Below are positions 18,085-27,537 of a stretch of 64,000 nt of DNA, piece by piece. Numbering within the stretch: the stretch's first letter is position 1; each line of letters opens with the position of its first letter. The position numbers and the translations under genes were made by a program. Source of the DNA: an uncultured Geobacter sp. Its GTDB lineage: Bacteria > Desulfobacterota > Desulfuromonadia > Geobacterales > CAIOGM01. The stretch lies in NCBI GenBank assembly GCA_903857795.1, contig CAIOGM010000038.1:1-64000 (forward strand). Reading direction: 5' to 3'. The notes under the pieces are model-generated. The model had not been told where the DNA came from. It saw only the letters and a list, made by a program, of their open reading frames with translations, and made no database searches.

Positions 18085-18235
18085 CCGCCGGGAATATGCA
18101 GCTCGCTGCGACAAAGTTTCTTGCGCATCGCGGCGCATTTTGTTACTGTTCCGCGACATTCGGGCCGATGGTAATATGCCTCACACGACCCTACTCCCTC
18201 CTCCCCGTCCTCTACTTCGCGTGAGTAACTGTATC

Positions 18236-18880
18236 ATGAATAAATCCCTGCAATCCACCCCTGAAGGCTCCATCGGTATCCTGGGGCTCGGACTCCTTAG
18301 CCGCAACCTGATTCTAACCATTGCCCGCCAGGGTTTTCCCGTGATCTGCCACGACGCCGATCCCCTCCGTAGCTCGGAGCTCCGGGAGCGGGCGGGGGGA
18401 CTCCCCATTAGGCTCTGCGACGCCATTGACGAGTTTGCGAAGCAACTCTCTCCTCCCCGAGCCATTCTGATGCTCATGCCGGGGGGGCCCCATCTGGAGG
18501 GGCTGTTCCATGAACTCGGCACCCATCTGGCCCCAGGTGATTTCATCATCGACGGCGCCTCCACCCACCACATCTTCACCCCCCGCAGACGGAAATTCTT
18601 CGCCGACCATGGGATTCATTACCTTGCCACGGGGATTGCCGCTCCCTGTCACGGCAACGACCCGTGCTACTGCGCCCTCTTCCCGGAACTGGAGAAACTC
18701 TGCGGCCGAATCGCTCCCATCTTCGATGCGGTAGCCCGAACCGCCACGGGTGAACCGTGTGTCACCTTTGTGGGAGAGCAGGTGGGCAAGCATCTCAGAC
18801 GCCTGCGGCAGCGGGAGCAGGAGCAGGGAGTCCCGAAAAACGGGGAGTCGCTCGGCTCCGTAAGCAAAGGAGCGCCGTGA
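18236..18880 (+). CDS. Stand-alone NAD(P)-binding domain related to 6-phosphogluconate dehydrogenase
   Basis: I start this at ATG 18236; it has 214 residues with no clear ribosome site. Only the N-terminal Rossmann half of the Gnd/beta-hydroxyacid dehydrogenase family is present: SIGILGLGLLSRNLILTIARQGFPV, PRAILMLMPGG, GDFIIDGASTHH, and HYLATGIAAPCHG. Full-length Gnd is about 300-480 residues and has a helical catalytic domain, absent here. The catalytic-loop sequence (GxxGGxxGA in active enzymes) is replaced by GIAAPCHGNDPCYC, so dehydrogenase activity is doubtful. The last bases overlap the GTG start of coaE, so it is translationally coupled to CoA synthesis. The function is unknown; a degenerate paralogue or NAD-sensing protein are both possible. 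Confidence 0.75.
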   Translation: MNKSLQSTPEGSIGILGLGLLSRNLILTIARQGFPVICHDADPLRSSELRERAGGLPIRLCDAIDEFAKQLSPPRAILMLMPGGPHLEGLFHELGTHLAPGDFIIDGASTHHIFTPRRRKFFADHGIHYLATGIAAPCHGNDPCYCALFPELEKLCGRIAPIFDAVARTATGEPCVTFVGEQVGKHLRRLRQREQEQGVPKNGESLGSVSKGAP

Positions 18881-19470
18881 AGGTCATCGGCCTGACCGGA
18901 GGAATCGCCTCCGGCAAGAGCAGCGCGGCGCGACTCCTCGAAGAGTTCGGTGCGGCGGTCATCGATGCGGACCATCTGGCAAGGGAAGCGGTGCGGCCGG
19001 GAACCGAATCCCTGGCGGCCATCGTCGCCCTCTTCGGCCAGGAACTGCTGCAGGCCGATGGGACCCTGGACCGGAGTGCGGTGGGGCGACGGATCTTTGC
19101 CGATCCTGAGGCAAGGAGAGCCCTGGAGAAGATCGTCCACCCGGAGGTTCGCCGCCTGGCGAGTCAGAAGCTCCAGAGCCTGAAAGAGTCCGGAACCCGG
19201 ATTGCCTTCTATATGGCGCCTCTCCTCATGGAGAGCGGCGCCGGCGCCCTCTGTGACGAGATCTGGGTGGTCGATGTAGATGAGGCGACTCAACTGCAGC
19301 GGGTTATGGCTCGTGACGGCGTTACCCGCGAAGAGGCGCGCCAACGGATGGCGGCGCAGCTCCCCCTGGCGGAAAAGGCGGCCCGGGGGGATCTGGTCAT
19401 CGACAATCGGGGGAGCCTGGAGGAGCTGGCGGCGCGGCTCAAGGTTACCTGGGAAGAGGCGATAAAGTAG
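18877..19470 (+). CDS. coaE: Dephospho-CoA kinase
   Basis: CoaE phosphorylates the 3'-hydroxyl of dephospho-CoA in the last step of coenzyme A synthesis. The start is a GTG at 18877 that overlaps the preceding stop (GTGA) and is preceded by aaggag; the track's longer ORF is a shadow extension. 197 residues, the usual family size. The P-loop GLTGGIASGKSS is at residues 5-16, DADHLAREAV follows, HPEVRRLA is the lid region, and the late VVDVDEATQLQRVMARDGVTREEARQRMAAQ is diagnostic. It converges on thiL with about 40 bases between. Confidence 0.96.
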   Translation: MKVIGLTGGIASGKSSAARLLEEFGAAVIDADHLAREAVRPGTESLAAIVALFGQELLQADGTLDRSAVGRRIFADPEARRALEKIVHPEVRRLASQKLQSLKESGTRIAFYMAPLLMESGAGALCDEIWVVDVDEATQLQRVMARDGVTREEARQRMAAQLPLAEKAARGDLVIDNRGSLEELAARLKVTWEEAIK

Positions 19471-19511
19471 ATGGACCTCCTTGGTAATTACTACCCTGGA
19501 GCTCTTTTTTT

Positions 19512-20495
19512 TCAGGAGAAGTGATCGAAGCCCCGCGACGTGGGGGTATAGGGGGAGCCGTCTGGAGATAGGAAGAGCAGGCCGGAAGCGGCGGCGATCT
19601 CTCCGATGTCGGTCATGGGGAGCCCCACAGCGGCGGAGAGAGAGCGGATCTCCTCCTGTCGGTCGGCCGGAGCGGTGAAGAGGAGCTCGTAATCTTCCCC
19701 CCCCGAGAGGGCCAGGGCAAACAGGTCGTCAGCCAGTGCGGGGACCCGGTCGCGGTACTCCTGAGAGAGGGGCAACCGGTCGAGGAAAAGGGTGGCGCCC
19801 CGACCGGACTGCGTCAGGATATGCCCCAGATCGGCGGCGAGGCCGTCACTGATATCGATCATGGCCGTGGCCATCCCCCTCTCCGCCAGGAGTTGCCCCG
19901 CCTCATTCCGGGGGAGAGGAGCCAGGTGCCTGATTATCGCGCCGCCATTCCGCTCTCCCCGACGGAGGAGCGTCAGCCCCAGAGCGGAGTCCCCCACAGT
20001 TCCGGTAACATAGATCCGGTCACCCGGTATGGCGCCGGAGCGCCGAATGATCCGGTCGGAGCGCTGTTCCCCCATGAGGGTCACGCTGATGACGAAACCG
20101 GCGCGGGACGAGCAGGTGTCACCGCCGACGAGGGTAACGCCGTGGCGCTGCGCCATGGAGGTGAAGCCGTCCAGGAAGGGATCGAGAAGCTCCAGGGAGA
20201 AGGTCGGCGGGATCGCCAGGGAGAGGAGCGTGAAGCGGGGAACCGCTCCCATAGCGGCGATATCAGAGAGATTCACCGCCAGAGACTTGGCGCCCAGCTC
20301 AAGAGGAGTAGTGAGGGTGAGATCGAAATGGACCCCCTCCACGAGCATGTCGGCGGTGATCAGCGTCTCAAGCCCGGGGGTGGGGATGACGGCTGCGGCG
20401 TCATCCCCGATGCCGAGGGTGACGCCGCGACCGGAACCGGAGCGGGGGACGATCCGGTGAATGAGGCCGAATTCACCAAGCTCCTTCAAGGTCAC
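19512..20495 (-). CDS. thiL: Thiamine-monophosphate kinase
   Basis: ThiL makes thiamine diphosphate from thiamine monophosphate and ATP. 327 residues, normal length. N-terminal [10 protein letters not shown], then [11 protein letters not shown] with metal-binding Asp pair, [11 protein letters not shown], and [16 protein letters not shown]-terminal [14 protein letters not shown] and [12 protein letters not shown] complete the AIR-synthase-like fold. The start ATG overlaps the lon stop codon by 4 bases, so it is coupled to lon on the minus strand. Confidence 0.96.
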   Translation of the reverse strand: MTLKELGEFGLIHRIVPRSGSGRGVTLGIGDDAAAVIPTPGLETLITADMLVEGVHFDLTLTTPLELGAKSLAVNLSDIAAMGAVPRFTLLSLAIPPTFSLELLDPFLDGFTSMAQRHGVTLVGGDTCSSRAGFVISVTLMGEQRSDRIIRRSGAIPGDRIYVTGTVGDSALGLTLLRRGERNGGAIIRHLAPLPRNEAGQLLAERGMATAMIDISDGLAADLGHILTQSGRGATLFLDRLPLSQEYRDRVPALADDLFALALSGGEDYELLFTAPADRQEEIRSLSAAVGLPMTDIGEIAAASGLLFLSPDGSPYTPTSRGFDHFS

Positions 20496-22957
20496 CGGAC
20501 CCCCTCCACCGTGAGGGCCGGCTGCCGGGAGGTGCTGCGGCGCGCGGGAACTTTCTGTTTCGGTAGGGCCCCCTCAGCGGGCGGGTCCAGTTGGGGCGCG
20601 AGGGGCGGAGGAGGGTAGCTCTCCAGGGCGATTTTCAACACCTCGGCGATCCCCTTCACCGGGATCACCGTGACCTTCCTCAGGATCTGTTTCGGAATCT
20701 CCTCCAGGTCCTTCCGGTTCTGTTCGGGGATGATGACCGTGGTGATCCCGGCTCTGATTGCCGCCAGCATCTTCTCCTTGAGCCCCCCGATGGGGAGGAC
20801 CTTGCCGCGGAGGGTGATCTCGCCGGTCATGGCAACCTCCCTTTTTACCGGAATCTTCGTCAAGGCGGAGACCAGGGCCGTGGCCATGGTGATTCCCGCC
20901 GAAGGGCCGTCCTTGGGGATCGCCCCGGCTGGAACGTGGACATGGATCTCGCTGGCGCCGAAGATCTCCTCGGAGAGATTGAGTTCCGCCGCCCGTGAGC
21001 GAATCCAGGAGAGCGCCGCCTGGACCGACTCCTTCATGACATCTCCCAGCGATCCGGTGATGGTCAACCCCCCCTTCCCCTTCATGATGGTCGCCTCAAC
21101 ATGGAGAACCTCACCACCCACCGGGGTCCAGGCGAGCCCGGTGACGATACCGATCTCGTTCTGCTCCATCTCGTCTTCCCGGAGAAAACGGGGGGGGCCA
21201 AGATATTTCTTCACGGTACCGGCGGTGACCGTCACCTTCTTCTTCTCCCCTTCGGCCACCTTCCGGGCGATCTTCCGGCAGAGGCTGCCGATCTCCCGCT
21301 CCAGATTTCTCAAGCCCGCCTCGCGGGTGTACTGGGAGATGACGATCTTGACCGCCTCGTCGGTGATGGCGATGTACCTGCCGCTGACTCCGTTTTCCTT
21401 CATCTGACGCGGCACCAGGTAGCGCTTGGCGATCTCCAGCTTCTCCTCTTCCGTGTAGCCGGAGAGATGAATCACCTCCATCCGGTCCCGCAGCGGTCCC
21501 GGCACCGGGTCGATGTGGTTGGCCGTGGCGATGAACATCACATTGGAAAGGTTGAAGGGGAGATTGATGTAGTGATCCGAGAACATATGGTTCTGCTCCG
21601 GATCCAACACCTCCAGGAGAGCCGAGGACGGATCTCCCCGGAAGTCGGAGCCGAGCTTGTCCAGTTCGTCCAGCATGAAGACCGGGTTGTTGGTGCCGGC
21701 CTGCTTCAGCCCCTGGATGACCCGGCCGGGGAGCGCCCCCACGTAGGTCCGTCGATGCCCCCGGATCTCCGCCTCGTCCCGCATCCCTCCCAGAGAGACC
21801 CGGACGAACTTCCGGCCCATGGCCCGGGCGATGGATTTGCCCAGGGAGGTCTTCCCCACACCGGGAGGGCCCACGAAACAGAGGATCGGCCCCTTCATCT
21901 GCTTCCGGAGTTTGCGGACCGCCAGAAACTCCAGGATTCGCTCCTTGATCTTGTCCAGATAGTAGTGATCCTCGTCGAGAATCTTCTTGGCCCGCTTCAT
22001 ATCCAGCGAATCACGGCTGGCGTTTCCCCAAGGAAGCTCCACGAGCCAATCCAGATAGGTCCGGAGCATCCCCGCCTCGGCGGCGTCGGGGTGCATCTGA
22101 TCCAGCCGGTGCAGCTGCTTGAGCGCCTCCTTCTCCACCGTCTCAGGCATCTTCGACTCTTCGATGCCCTTGCGGAGGTCGGCCAGCTCTTCGGAGCGGG
22201 AGTCGGTTTCCCCCAACTCCTGCTGGATGGCCCGGAGTTGCTCCCGGAGATAGTACTCCCTCTGACTCTTCCCCATCTCCTCCTTGGCGGCGCTCTGGAT
22301 CTGCTGCTGCATGGTGAGGAGCTCTGTCTCTTTGTTGAGGAACTCCGTCACCTTCTTGAGCCGATCGATGGGGGAGAAGATCTCCAGTAACTGCTGGGAC
22401 TCCTGAACCTTGAGACCGATGTTACTGGCCACCAGGTCGGCCAGGCTCCCCGGCTCCTGCATATTTTCCATGATCACCAGGACCTCGGGGGAGATGGATT
22501 TCCCCAGCGCGATGATCTTCGAGACCTGTTCCCGGGCGTTGCGCATGAGCGCCTCGGTCTCCAGGGAGTGCTCCTCATCATGATTTTCAAAGAGTCGCTC
22601 CACCTGTACCGAGTAGAACGGTTTGGTGGCGAGATACTCCGTGATGGTCCCCTTGGCCAACCCCTGAACGAGAATCTTCACCCGGCCGTCGGGGAGCTTC
22701 AACATCCTCATGATCATGGCGATGGTGCCGACCTCGTAGATCGCCTCGGGGGCCGGGTCTTCGTCGTTCATATCCTTCTGGGTGGCAAGGAAGATCAGAC
22801 GGTCGTTGGCCAAAGCGTGCTCCACCGAGTTGACCGACATCTCCCGACCCACAAACAGCGGCAGGATCATATAGGGAAAGACCACCACGTCCCGTACCGG
22901 AAGGAGCGGGAGTTGGTCGGGGATCTTCAGCTCTTCGGTTTCCTGGGTCTCTTCCAT
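20492..22957 (-). CDS. lon: ATP-dependent protease La (Lon)
   Basis: This 821-residue protease degrades misfolded and regulatory proteins. Order: N-terminal substrate domain ([24 protein letters not shown]), coiled coil ([30 protein letters not shown]), AAA+ with Walker [10 protein letters not shown] and Walker [12 protein letters not shown], and protease domain with Ser in [15 protein letters not shown] and Lys in the following helix. The start has aggag seven bases upstream. The last about 35 residues after KIALESYPP are Pro/Arg-rich and beyond the usual end. lon and thiL form a two-gene unit. Confidence 0.97.
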   Translation of the reverse strand: MEETQETEELKIPDQLPLLPVRDVVVFPYMILPLFVGREMSVNSVEHALANDRLIFLATQKDMNDEDPAPEAIYEVGTIAMIMRMLKLPDGRVKILVQGLAKGTITEYLATKPFYSVQVERLFENHDEEHSLETEALMRNAREQVSKIIALGKSISPEVLVIMENMQEPGSLADLVASNIGLKVQESQQLLEIFSPIDRLKKVTEFLNKETELLTMQQQIQSAAKEEMGKSQREYYLREQLRAIQQELGETDSRSEELADLRKGIEESKMPETVEKEALKQLHRLDQMHPDAAEAGMLRTYLDWLVELPWGNASRDSLDMKRAKKILDEDHYYLDKIKERILEFLAVRKLRKQMKGPILCFVGPPGVGKTSLGKSIARAMGRKFVRVSLGGMRDEAEIRGHRRTYVGALPGRVIQGLKQAGTNNPVFMLDELDKLGSDFRGDPSSALLEVLDPEQNHMFSDHYINLPFNLSNVMFIATANHIDPVPGPLRDRMEVIHLSGYTEEEKLEIAKRYLVPRQMKENGVSGRYIAITDEAVKIVISQYTREAGLRNLEREIGSLCRKIARKVAEGEKKKVTVTAGTVKKYLGPPRFLREDEMEQNEIGIVTGLAWTPVGGEVLHVEATIMKGKGGLTITGSLGDVMKESVQAALSWIRSRAAELNLSEEIFGASEIHVHVPAGAIPKDGPSAGITMATALVSALTKIPVKREVAMTGEITLRGKVLPIGGLKEKMLAAIRAGITTVIIPEQNRKDLEEIPKQILRKVTVIPVKGIAEVLKIALESYPPPPLAPQLDPPAEGALPKQKVPARRSTSRQPALTVEGVR

Positions 22958-23291
22958 GCTCTTGGCTCCTCTGACTCGTCTCCTGCTCCCCTCTCTTCCC
23001 TGGTGCGAGAGGGGGTGGAACAGCCGTCACTGAAGAGCGGGCGGCTCAACGTGCGACGGCTTCAATAAAACAACTCAGCCCGCCAAAGTCAAGGCTTGGC
23101 GAGCTCATGCCACTCGTGAGGGCACTTTATGTCAGAACGGTGGTGAGGTCAACGAGAAAAACCACCCCGGAGGGAACGGCAACCTGCGCGAAAAATTTGA
23201 AATTCTTCCAGCGAGTGTGTATACTTCGCGCTTTCATGAGCTGTTCCGGCCACGCCGGCGCCGCACGCACTCCATAGCGGGAGGATACTCC
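22958..23291. other. Divergent spacer lon / TPR gene, with promoters
   Basis: No gene is seen. For the TPR gene, TTGAAA (23197-23202), 17 bases, TATACT (23220-23225) is a good plus-strand promoter about 65 bases before the ATG. For lon, the minus strand has TTGACT followed after 16-17 bases by a TTTATT-type box around 23060-23090; it is weaker. I saw no heat-shock CCCAT-type box. Confidence 0.55.
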
Positions 23292-25166
23292 ATGACGTCT
23301 GTTCGGACAATTCCGTTGATTCTGCTCATCGCACTGCTGACAACCGGATTCGACTGGGGATTCGGCGGCAAGGACAAATGCGGTGAAGCCCGCGCACTCC
23401 TCCGGGGCGCCGCCGCCAAAAGCCCGGCCGAACGGCAGAAGGACGAGGCGCGGATCAGGGGGCTCTGCCCGGATGGTTCTGCTGTTCACGTACTTGAGGG
23501 GCGCCGTCTGGAACAGGAGGGGAAACAGGAGGAGGCGATCTCCGAATACCGGGTGGCCCTGAAGATCGATCCCATCCTGCCTGAGGCGAGCAGAGCCCTC
23601 GGCCTGATCTACCTCCAGAAAGGGCAGAGCGATGAGGCTGCCGTCGAGCTGACCAAGGGGCTCGCCGATGGGGGTGACCCCCGGATCCAGCGCGCCCTGG
23701 CGACCATTTTTGCCGACAAAAAGTTCTATCCACTTGCCGCCTACCATTATACCGCAGCCCTCAACGCCTACCCCGACGATCTGTCGCTCCACCTGGGATT
23801 GGCCGACACCTTGCGGCACATGGGCTCACGTGACGACGCAGAAAAGCAGTACCTCAACTGCCTGACCCTGGATTCGAAGAACACCGATGCTCTGCTCGGC
23901 CTGGCGGCACTCTACGAGGAGATGGACCAGCCGGCCAAGGCCCTGGATCAGGCAAAAAAGGCGTCCGAAACCGAGCCGAAAAATCTTGAGATCCATGCCA
24001 AGCTGGCGGAATTGTACGAAAAAACCGGCGATCTGGCACAGGCGGCAGTGGAGTATCAGATCGCCGGGAGATCGCAAGGGGAGGTGGCCGTCGGTTATCT
24101 GAGCCGCGGGGACGCTTCCCTGGCGAAAAAGGAGTACGACAAGGCCATCGCCGACTATCTGAACGCCCTCAAGGAAAAGCCCGACTGGCCGGCGGCCCAG
24201 GGTAAAATCGCCGTCGCCTACCAGGAGGCGGGACGAGATGAAGATGCCATCAGGGCGTTCAGGGAGGCGCTTCGCCTGAAGGGAACCAGCGGGGACCTGC
24301 ACTACAGGCTCGGCACTCTCTATGAAAAGCGTGGGCTCACCGACGAAGCGGTGGTGGAGTACCGGCAGGCGCTCAAATATTTACCTGAACATTATGAGAC
24401 CCGCCTGCACCTCGCCGAGATTTACGCCTCTCGGGGGAGCCTCCCCCCAGCCATCGAACAGTATCAGTTGCTCATCAAGCAGAAGGGAAGTAACCCGGTC
24501 CTTTATCTCAAGATGGCGCGGCTTCAGCTCCTGAGCAAAAACGTCAGGGAAGCCGCGGTGTTCTATGAAGAGTGTCTCCGTCTCGACCCGGAGTGCATCG
24601 ATGCCCACCGGGAACTGGCAAACCTGCAGAAGAAGGGGGGAGAGATCGAGGAGGCGGAGAAACACTATCGTCAGGTTCTCCGGCTGAAAAGTGACGACGC
24701 CGAGGCGAGGAACGCCCTCATCACCATCTCCGTGGAGAACAAAAAATACGATGATGTCATTCTCCTCCTCAAGGAGGGGGTGGCCTTGAATCCCGGTGAC
24801 GCCAACTACTACTACAAGCTGGGCATCATCTACGAGTACCAGAAGGCGTATCCGGCCGCCACAGAGCAGTACAAGCGGGCGGTGGAACTCAACGCCGATC
24901 ATGCCAAGGCGTATAACGCCCTGGGGCGGGTCTATATGAAGAGTGGCCGGACCGCAGAGGCGCGGGAAGCCCTGGAGGCGGCGAAGAAGATAGACCCTAA
25001 CCTGGAAGAGACCAAGGTTCTGCTGGGGAATCTCCGGGATGAACTCTCCATCGATTCGGGCAAGTCCTACCGGAAACAGGGCAAAGCGGGCAAGAAGGGA
25101 AAGAAAGGGAAAGCCGGGAAGGGGTCGTCCACGAAAAAGAAAAAGAAAAAGAGCACAAAGAAGTAA
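23292..25166 (+). CDS. Secreted tetratricopeptide-repeat protein
   Basis: I start this at ATG 23292 behind gggaggatactcc, giving 624 residues. Residues 1-20 are a signal peptide (IPLILLIALLTTGF). Cys31 and Cys57 lie in the mature N-terminus. From about residue 70 to 590 there are about fourteen TPR units, for example EEAISEYRVALKIDPILPEA and AYPAATEQYKRAVELNADHA. The last 30 residues are almost all Lys, Gly and Ser (KKGKKGKAGKGS...KKKKKK). TPR domains mediate protein contacts; the poly-lysine tail may bind an acidic surface or nucleic acid. No specific function can be assigned. A good promoter and a strong terminator flank it, so it is monocistronic. Confidence 0.88.
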   Translation: MTSVRTIPLILLIALLTTGFDWGFGGKDKCGEARALLRGAAAKSPAERQKDEARIRGLCPDGSAVHVLEGRRLEQEGKQEEAISEYRVALKIDPILPEASRALGLIYLQKGQSDEAAVELTKGLADGGDPRIQRALATIFADKKFYPLAAYHYTAALNAYPDDLSLHLGLADTLRHMGSRDDAEKQYLNCLTLDSKNTDALLGLAALYEEMDQPAKALDQAKKASETEPKNLEIHAKLAELYEKTGDLAQAAVEYQIAGRSQGEVAVGYLSRGDASLAKKEYDKAIADYLNALKEKPDWPAAQGKIAVAYQEAGRDEDAIRAFREALRLKGTSGDLHYRLGTLYEKRGLTDEAVVEYRQALKYLPEHYETRLHLAEIYASRGSLPPAIEQYQLLIKQKGSNPVLYLKMARLQLLSKNVREAAVFYEECLRLDPECIDAHRELANLQKKGGEIEEAEKHYRQVLRLKSDDAEARNALITISVENKKYDDVILLLKEGVALNPGDANYYYKLGIIYEYQKAYPAATEQYKRAVELNADHAKAYNALGRVYMKSGRTAEAREALEAAKKIDPNLEETKVLLGNLRDELSIDSGKSYRKQGKAGKKGKKGKAGKGSSTKKKKKKSTKK

Positions 25167-25209
25167 CCCAAATTACCAATTAATGCTGAACGTTGAGCGT
25201 GAAAAAGTG

Positions 25210-25236
25210 AAAAGCCGGGGAATATCCCCGGCTTTT
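25210..25236. terminator. Bidirectional Rho-independent terminator
   Basis: AAAAGCCGGGGA and TCCCCGGCTTTT form a perfect 12-bp stem with a 3-nt loop between the convergent TPR and rlpA genes. The A-run/T-run arms let it work both ways; the minus strand is followed by CACTTTTT. Confidence 0.88.
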
Positions 25237-25245
25237 CTGTTCGCC

Positions 25246-25704
25246 CTAATTTATTGGAATTTTTGTTGCGTCCAGGGCAGTAATCATTACCCTGGCTTTA
25301 CCTTGGCGAAGAAAACCGAGTTCTCTGGCCGCCGATTTTGAGAGATCGATGAGACGACTCTTCCGCTTTCTGCATCGATCGTTGACGGTCACCACGACCT
25401 CATGGTCGTTTTCCAGATTGGTGACCTTGACTTTTGTGCCGAGGGGCAGGTCATTATGCGCCGCCGTGAGCTTGGCGGGATTGTACCGTTCCCCCGATGA
25501 GGTTCGCCGCCCCTTGTACCGGGCAGCGTAGTAGGTTGCGACTCCTTTTTTGCCGGTGTTGCTCTCCGCCACCCTCTCGGGAGTGGCGACCCCTTGTGTG
25601 ACAACCTTGTCAATCTCTTCTGCTCTTAGGGGGGTGCTCGGCGCGAGCATCGTGCAGGCCATGACGGCCAGTACCGTCATTACCCGCAGATTCGGGTACC
25701 GCAT
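25246..25704 (-). CDS. rlpA: RlpA-like septal ring lytic transglycosylase (DPBB domain)
   Basis: This 152-residue exported protein cleaves or binds peptidoglycan glycan strands lacking stem peptides. Residues 1-28 are a signal peptide (VLAVMACTMLAPSTPLRA). Residues about 55-150 form the double-psi beta-barrel of RlpA: GVATYYAARYKGRRTSSGERYN, LTAAHNDLPLGTKVKVTN, VVVTVNDR, RLIDLSKSAARELG. The C-terminal SPOR domain of the long form is absent, so septal targeting by SPOR is not expected. The start is supported by aaggaggt. The symbol refers to the family. Confidence 0.92.
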   Translation of the reverse strand: MRYPNLRVMTVLAVMACTMLAPSTPLRAEEIDKVVTQGVATPERVAESNTGKKGVATYYAARYKGRRTSSGERYNPAKLTAAHNDLPLGTKVKVTNLENDHEVVVTVNDRCRKRKSRLIDLSKSAARELGFLRQGKARVMITALDATKIPIN

Positions 25705-25958
25705 TCATACCTCCTTCTGGGCGAGGTTCACTTATCTCACTATCTGCCTGTTTTGTCAAGTATAATTTTGGTTTACACAGTATAACACACCGTAAACATT
25801 GATATTCTTGGCCGTATTTTGTTTCTCCGGCGTTACCAAAGCTAAGCGCCGGCTCATCCGGCCACTCAGAAAATGGCTCCGAGAAATGAGTTTACAAACC
25901 CTCCATTTTTTCTTACAGTGACCCGCGAAGAATCACCCCCGTTGAAAAAAGGACCCCC

Positions 25959-27053
25959 ATGGACCAGGTTAAGAGAACTCCGCTTTTTCAGGAGCACGAG
26001 GCGCTACAGGCGCTCATCGCCCCCTTTGGCGGCTGGGAGATGCCGATCCAGTACCCCACCGGCATCATCGCCGAGCACCGCTGGTGCCGGGAACAGGCAG
26101 CCCTCTTCGACATCTGTCACATGGGAGAGTTTCTCTATGAGGGGGATCTTGATGCAGGCGGAATGGAAGGACTCTTCACCTTCTCCGTCAAGAGCATTCC
26201 AGTGGGGCGCTCCCGCTACGGCTTCCTCCTCAACAAAGAGGGGGGGGTGATCGATGATCTCATCGCCTTCCGCCTCGCCGAGGAGAGGGTCATGGTGGTC
26301 GTCAACGCCGCCACCATCGCCAACGATTTTGCTACCATCGGCTCCCGTCTCACCGGCGCGGCAGCCTTCACCGATATCTCCGCTGCAACCGCCAAGCTCG
26401 ATCTTCAGGGCCCCCTGGCCCGCGCCGTCCTTGTGCGGTTTTTCGGCGACGCTCTCGGCTCGATCCCCTACTTCACCTTTACAGAGTGCACCCTCCTGGG
26501 CGCCCCAGCCATCGTCAGCCGGACCGGGTATACGGGGGAACTAGGGTACGAACTGTTTCTCCCCACGGAAAAGGTTCGGGAACTCTGGGCACTCCTCCTC
26601 ACCGATGACCGGGTCAGACCGGCCGGTCTCGGCAGCCGGGATCTGCTCCGCCTGGAGGTCGGCTACAGCCTCTACGGCAGCGACATCGACGCGGTCACCA
26701 CCCCGCTGGAGGCAGGGCTCTCCTCTTTTGTCAACTTCTCCAAGGAGTTCATCGGCAAGGAGGCGCTCCTGCGTCAAAAGGAAGAGGGGCTTAAACAAGT
26801 CAAGGTCGCCTTCAAGGTCGCCTCCCGACGCGCCCCCCGGCACCACTACGACATCTGCTTCGAAGGAGAGCAGGTCGGCACGGTCACCAGCGGTGCCTTC
26901 TCCCCCATGCTCGGCTGCGGCATCGGCCTTGGCATCGTCACCCCGGAGATGGCCGCCATCGGTTCGCCCATTACCATCCGTCACGAGAGAGTGACCATGG
27001 AGGCGACGGTCTGCGACCTGCCGTTCTACCGGGAGGGGTCACTGCGGAAGTAA
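25959..27053 (+). CDS. gcvT: Glycine cleavage system T protein (aminomethyltransferase)
   Basis: GcvT moves the aminomethyl carbon from lipoyl-GcvH to tetrahydrofolate, releasing ammonia. 364 residues, normal length. Visible: MPIQYPTGIIAEHRWCREQAALFDICHMGEF at the N-terminus, GVIDDLIAFR, DLQGPLA, SRTGYTGELGYELFL, and the late GLGSRDLLRLEVGYSLYGSDID folate-site region. It is the first gene of the operon gcvT-gcvH-gcvPA-x-gcvPB-lplA. The ATG is preceded by aaaaaaggaccccc. No glycine riboswitch was recognised upstream. Confidence 0.96.
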   Translation: MDQVKRTPLFQEHEALQALIAPFGGWEMPIQYPTGIIAEHRWCREQAALFDICHMGEFLYEGDLDAGGMEGLFTFSVKSIPVGRSRYGFLLNKEGGVIDDLIAFRLAEERVMVVVNAATIANDFATIGSRLTGAAAFTDISAATAKLDLQGPLARAVLVRFFGDALGSIPYFTFTECTLLGAPAIVSRTGYTGELGYELFLPTEKVRELWALLLTDDRVRPAGLGSRDLLRLEVGYSLYGSDIDAVTTPLEAGLSSFVNFSKEFIGKEALLRQKEEGLKQVKVAFKVASRRAPRHHYDICFEGEQVGTVTSGAFSPMLGCGIGLGIVTPEMAAIGSPITIRHERVTMEATVCDLPFYREGSLRK

Positions 27054-27068
27054 TCAAGCAAGACCTGC

Positions 27069-27121
27069 AGGGGCGGGTTCAGCCGCGAACGCCACCATGT
27101 TCGCGGGCAAAGCCCGCCCCT
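27069..27121. repeat. Nested palindromic repeat between gcvT and gcvH
   Basis: Outer arms AGGGGCGGG (27069-27077) and CCCGCCCCT (27113-27121), inner arms CCGCGAAC (27083-27090) and GTTCGCGG (27099-27106), both perfect. This looks like a REP-type dispersed palindrome of the GGGGCGGG...CCCGCCCC class. It creates a strong mRNA hairpin between two genes of one operon and would extend the gcvH ORF by a spurious N-terminus. Confidence 0.8.
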
Positions 27122-27162
27122 ACGGAAACTCTATAGCTCTTAATTATTTAGGGAGGTTCAAG

Positions 27163-27537
27163 ATGGAAACCTATTTCACCAAAGAACACGAGTGGGTCAG
27201 AATGAAGGATGGGGTTGCCGCGGTGGGGATCAGCGACTTTGCGGCCCATCAGCTCGGTGATGTCACCTTCGTCGAGCTCCCCCCCTTGGGGAAGAGTGTC
27301 AAACAGTTCGAACAGTTCGCCGCCATCGAGTCGGTGAAGGCTGCCAGCGACATCTATGCCCCCCTCTCGGGAAAGATAATCAAGATCAACGACCTCCTGG
27401 AGGAGTCACCGGAGATCGTTAACGAGTCACCAGAAGACGCCGCCTGGATCGCCTGGCTTGAGCCGTCCAATCTGGACGAGCTGAAGAACCTCATGACCCA
27501 GGCTCAATATGAGGAGTTCCGGGGAGGAATGGAATGA
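27163..27537 (+). CDS. gcvH: Glycine cleavage system H protein (lipoyl carrier)
   Basis: GcvH is the 124-residue lipoylated shuttle between the P, T and L proteins. I start it at ATG 27163 behind gggaggttcaag; upstream residues of the track ORF are translation of the palindromic repeat. The lipoyl lysine is Lys59 in [10 protein letters not shown]-terminal YFTKEHEWV and C-terminal GEI-type [17 protein letters not shown] are typical. Its stop overlaps the gcvPA start (ATGA). The lipoate ligase needed for its modification is encoded at the end of the same operon. Confidence 0.96.
   Translation: METYFTKEHEWVRMKDGVAAVGISDFAAHQLGDVTFVELPPLGKSVKQFEQFAAIESVKAASDIYAPLSGKIIKINDLLEESPEIVNESPEDAAWIAWLEPSNLDELKNLMTQAQYEEFRGGME

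Noticed and set aside
25705-25958. Possible glycine riboswitch before gcvT
   Set aside because: I searched for the tandem aptamer core by eye and did not find it.
27097-27162. N-terminal extension of gcvH (MFAGKARPYG...)
   Set aside because: Translation of the palindromic repeat; a good ribosome site and the family N-terminus place the start at 27163.
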